NCBI GenBank assembly: GCA_964246745.1
Contig: CAXTRK010000016.1
Location: 1-64,000 of the forward strand
Reading direction: 5' to 3'
From: Lichenicoccus sp964246745
Lineage (GTDB): Bacteria; Pseudomonadota; Alphaproteobacteria; Acetobacterales; Acetobacteraceae
DNA length: 64,000 bases
The notes under the pieces are model-generated. The model searched no databases. It had not been told where the DNA came from and was given only the letters and a program-made list of their open reading frames with translations. The position numbers and the translations under genes are program-made. Shown piece by piece: positions 61,798 through 64,000 of the stretch (positions within the stretch are counted from its first letter, which is position 1; each line of letters starts with the position of its first letter).

Positions 61798-62400
61798 CTA
61801 TCCAAGCGCCTTCACAAGCAGCGGATAGAGTTCTCCGACGAGGCGATCTTGTGCGGCCTGGTTCGGATGCAGTCGATCAATGTGATAACGCGGCGCGTAA
61901 TCCGTGGGCGCGCTGCCGTCTCCAAGGATTCTGTTCAGGTCAAGCGTCAGTTCACCCCGCGCGCCCAGGGCATGGCAACGCGCGACCGAGGAAAGTCTCG
62001 CCGCTTCATGACCGGGTGCCGCGCATTTGGCGGCCTGCGGCACGGCGCTCAGAAAGATGGGCGCGCCACCCTGGCGTCGGATCAGGTCCGCATAATGCAA
62101 GGCGCGATGCCACGCCAGGTCGGCGGCCGCTTGCGCATCCTCGCCCGACATCGCCGGATCCACGTCGTTGCCCGACCATGTCCCGCTCGGGCGATCCAGC
62201 TCAACGACCGGATTGTTCAAAAGCCGGCTGGTGGCCGCGACATAGGCCGCGCCGATCGCAGCCGTAGGGTCGTCGGTGTCCACCATATACAGAATGCGGA
62301 GATGGTCGAAATCGGCCTCAGCCGTCCAGTTCTCGATGAACGTGAAGGGTCCACTGTTGGTGACGCTGTTCTGCCCGCGGCTTACCGCGGTGATACGCAT
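61798..62400 (-). CDS. SGNH-hydrolase-like protein, probably N-terminally incomplete
   Basis: A 200-residue frame from ATG 62400. The C-terminal SGNH block V is present: ID-x-x-H in YHIDRLHPNQAAQDRLVG. The middle carries LAWHRALHYADLIRRQGG and FLSAVPQAAKC. The usual block I GDS serine motif is not visible; the start shows only RGQNSVTNSG. It may be a remnant of a longer SGNH or acyltransferase gene whose 5' part is the frameshifted segment upstream. A TTG at 62430 is an alternative start. Function is uncertain. Confidence 0.6.
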   Translation of the reverse strand: MRITAVSRGQNSVTNSGPFTFIENWTAEADFDHLRILYMVDTDDPTAAIGAAYVAATSRLLNNPVVELDRPSGTWSGNDVDPAMSGEDAQAAADLAWHRALHYADLIRRQGGAPIFLSAVPQAAKCAAPGHEAARLSSVARCHALGARGELTLDLNRILGDGSAPTDYAPRYHIDRLHPNQAAQDRLVGELYPLLVKALG

Positions 62401-62454
62401 GGTCGCGAGGTGAGACAATCTCCCGCGCAAGACGGTTCCCCAGGACGAGGCTGG

Positions 62455-62732
62455 TCAGTCGATGCCGACAAGCGACAGGAACTTTCGGTTGTCGACCGAA
62501 AGGCGATAGCAGGGCATCGGCGAGCGCCTCCAGGTCCTTCATGCCGAGATACGGCAAGATGGCGTCCGGAAAATCCGACCACCGGCGTGTCCAATGGCTC
62601 CCTCTGCGGCTCCCTCTGCGGCTCCCTCTGCGGCTCAGTCAGCACATCCGGTCCGGAGACGATCTCACGGCTTTCATGGCTCACCGCAAGCGGGTGGCCA
62701 TGCGAGGAGATGATCTGGTGGAAGGCGGTCAT
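62455..62732 (-). pseudogene. Frameshifted gene between the SGNH-like and GT92-like genes
   Basis: Starting at ATG 62732, right after the preceding stop (TAAATG), the frame encodes MTAFHQIISSHGHPLAVSHE and continues to about LDTPVVGF. Coding then continues in the next frame (DAILPYLGMKDLEALADALL) and then in the third (CYRLSVDNRKFLSLVGID, stop TGA at 62455-62457). All three pieces keep strong third-position GC, so two single-base indels best explain it. A 12-bp tandem repeat lies inside. No family is recognised for the whole. Confidence 0.6.
62596..62631. repeat. 12-bp tandem repeat, three copies
   Basis: GGCTCCCTCTGC is repeated three times at 62596-62631, followed by a partial fourth unit. 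On the minus strand it encodes repeated PQRE units within the frameshifted gene. It is consistent with slippage. Confidence 0.85.
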
Positions 62733-64000
62733 TTACATCCAGCCTGGCAGAAGCGTCGCGCCATCAGGGTTTGCTAAAGCCCGCTGCTCATTGGGCAGGA
62801 ACTGCATCGCCGCCGCGCAGATCCCGATGGCGCCACCGGCCTTGATGATGTCGCGAACCGTGGCTGGCGAAGGCGGCGCGGCCGGCAGCAACCCGAGACC
62901 CGCATATCGCGGCTCAAGATCCTCTGGAGCCTCGGTGGGAACGAGGACAAAGCGCTCCCATTCCTTTGGCTCCCAGCGATCCGCGGAGGTGACGCCGATG
63001 CCGGTGCCATCGGGCGGCAACGCGGTCAGATAGCGCCGCATCGGCGTCTTGAGGGTGACGCTCCCGCCGTCTGGTGCCGCGGATTGCTCGAAGCCGAGCA
63101 CGTTGCAGATGCGATGATCGTTCTTGATATGGATCGCATCGTCGGAGTCGGGCGCCAGCATATACAGGGCCTGGCTGTGCGCGGAGGCGCCGACCAGGAT
63201 GACCCGCCGGCAGCCAGCCTTGGAGAGGGTCGCAAGCGAGCCATGGACGAGTTGGCCAAGGCCATCGATGGCAAGCACGCCGCCGAAACAAGTCTGCGCC
63301 TGCGCGGCGAAAGGCGCGGGGGCGCCGGCGTGGCACGGGCCGCGCGTGCCTAAATAATCCCGCATGATCTCGTTGTTGATCCTGAACAGGTTGCGGTACA
63401 GCAGCGGCAGCAGCCGCAGCGGCTCTCGGTCCTCTATCTCGTTGACGTTGAAGACGTTCCAGTACTCGTTGGTCAAGCCCTGCAGATCGGAGCGTCTGCG
63501 TATGCGCTCGATGAAATGTTCCATGCTGCGTGGAATGAAGTGCATCAGCTTGGCCACCGACCAATCAGGCGGATGATTGATCGCCCCGGGACCGCCCCAA
63601 CGCACCGGCTGACCGCTGGGATCAAGATAGGGCTTGCCGCCAACGTTGAAGGTGTGCGGATCGCGCCATCGATCGACCACAAACTGCGGCCGGACAAAGG
63701 ATTTCACGCTTCGGTTATGGCCGAACTCTGCGGGTGAATGGCGGGTGAAAGCCTCGACGGTCGGCGCCAGCGGCTTGAGCAGGTGCCCGTTGCTGCCGTA
63801 GATGCACCAACTGAACGCGATCGCCGCCGCTTGAGGGAAGCCGGAGAGAAAGCCGGGAAGGTCGGCGCCGCCGCGCAGATAGAGATATTCGTCGGCGTCA
63901 AGAAAGCCGATCCAGTCGAACTCGTCTCGAAACATGCGGATCGCGCCGAGATAGGTTTCGCGCTGGCGCGCGGTGAAGGGTTGCACGGACAGGTCGGTAC
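62733..64000 (-). CDS. GT92-like glycosyltransferase, 5' end off-window
   Basis: The visible part begins with the family signature: REEF-like DEFDWIGFLDADEYLYL, in which DADEY holds the catalytic metal-binding acids, and FSWCIYGSNGHLLKP. These mark the DUF23/GT92 or related family 2-type transferases. The C-terminal 190 residues form a separate Rossmann-like region (CRRVILVGASAHSQALYML; DAIHIKNDHRICNVLGFEQ) of unknown role. It is probably involved in surface polysaccharide assembly. The frame is open to the right edge, so the N terminus is missing; a GTG at 63986 may not be the true start. The next gene starts right at its stop. Confidence 0.8.
   Translation of the reverse strand, partial: TDLSVQPFTARQRETYLGAIRMFRDEFDWIGFLDADEYLYLRGGADLPGFLSGFPQAAAIAFSWCIYGSNGHLLKPLAPTVEAFTRHSPAEFGHNRSVKSFVRPQFVVDRWRDPHTFNVGGKPYLDPSGQPVRWGGPGAINHPPDWSVAKLMHFIPRSMEHFIERIRRRSDLQGLTNEYWNVFNVNEIEDREPLRLLPLLYRNLFRINNEIMRDYLGTRGPCHAGAPAPFAAQAQTCFGGVLAIDGLGQLVHGSLATLSKAGCRRVILVGASAHSQALYMLAPDSDDAIHIKNDHRICNVLGFEQSAAPDGGSVTLKTPMRRYLTALPPDGTGIGVTSADRWEPKEWERFVLVPTEAPEDLEPRYAGLGLLPAAPPSPATVRDIIKAGGAIGICAAAMQFLPNEQRALANPDGATLLPGWM

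Overview
The window is about 64 kb of chromosome from a very GC-rich alphaproteobacterium. The closest fit is the Acetobacteraceae or a neighbouring Rhodospirillales lineage. This rests on the F1 ATP synthase block standing apart from F0 (atpH-A-G-D-C), an alphaproteobacterial PmtA, a CtaB gene followed by a tiny CoxF-like gene, a gluconate-2-dehydrogenase-type GMC enzyme, a KirBac channel, a fused CheB-CheR-histidine kinase and small family proteins such as DUF3297 and DUF484. Almost all of it is chromosomal gene content. No prophage, insertion sequence, CRISPR array or rRNA operon was seen. Gene families and start sites below were read by eye and no database search was run.

Layout. 1-6.4 kb: xseA (running off the left edge) and purD, diverging; a broken coiled-coil ORF; an aldo/keto reductase; gmk-hldE; tRNA-Ala(CGC); a YggT protein. 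6.6-10 kb: a DEAD-box helicase whose Shine-Dalgarno sits in a GC hairpin, a candidate small RNA with its own promoter and terminator, and a ClC channel gene carrying two in-frame stop codons. 10-15 kb: pip, xerC, DUF484 and priA. 15-22 kb: a secreted hydrolase, a royal-jelly/yellow-type protein, thrC, an M16 peptidase, pmbA and a Tim44-like protein, then the remnant of a PIN-domain toxin-antitoxin pair. 22.7-26.2 kb: a minus-strand cluster of pmtA, a cytochrome oxidase subunit I-like gene that has lost key catalytic residues, ctaB, a CoxF-like mini-protein and a small secreted Cys protein. 26.3-32 kb: a mini membrane protein, gshB, greB, an aldose epimerase-like gene, a GMC dehydrogenase, and an alpha/beta-hydrolase fused to a gluconate-dehydrogenase subunit 3 domain.

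32-35.5 kb: a CheB-CheR-PAS-kinase fusion with its response regulator. 35.5-39.2 kb: a compact meta-cleavage operon (GntR regulator, extradiol dioxygenase, FAH hydrolase, alpha/beta hydrolase) with two GAAAAT-N2-ATTT sites that look like operators. 39-46 kb: an MFS exporter, DUF3297 and the F1 ATP synthase. 46-55.5 kb: 2'-5' RNA ligase-like, YceI, an MFS symporter, an M32 carboxypeptidase, a TPR glycosyltransferase-like protein, an FKBP and a hybrid kinase. 55.7-64 kb: a small hypothetical, a sulfotransferase, a Bcr/CflA exporter, KirBac, then a polysaccharide-like cluster (a large unknown protein, an SGNH-like fragment, a frameshifted gene and a GT92-like transferase running off the right edge).

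The most notable items are the subunit I-like protein lacking the heme a3 ligand and the cross-link tyrosine, the hydrolase-subunit 3 fusion, the putative anti-SD small RNA, the SD hairpin of the helicase, and the paired operators of the aromatic operon. Several genes are in visible decay: clc, the PIN toxin-antitoxin pair, a coiled-coil ORF and one gene in the surface-polymer cluster.
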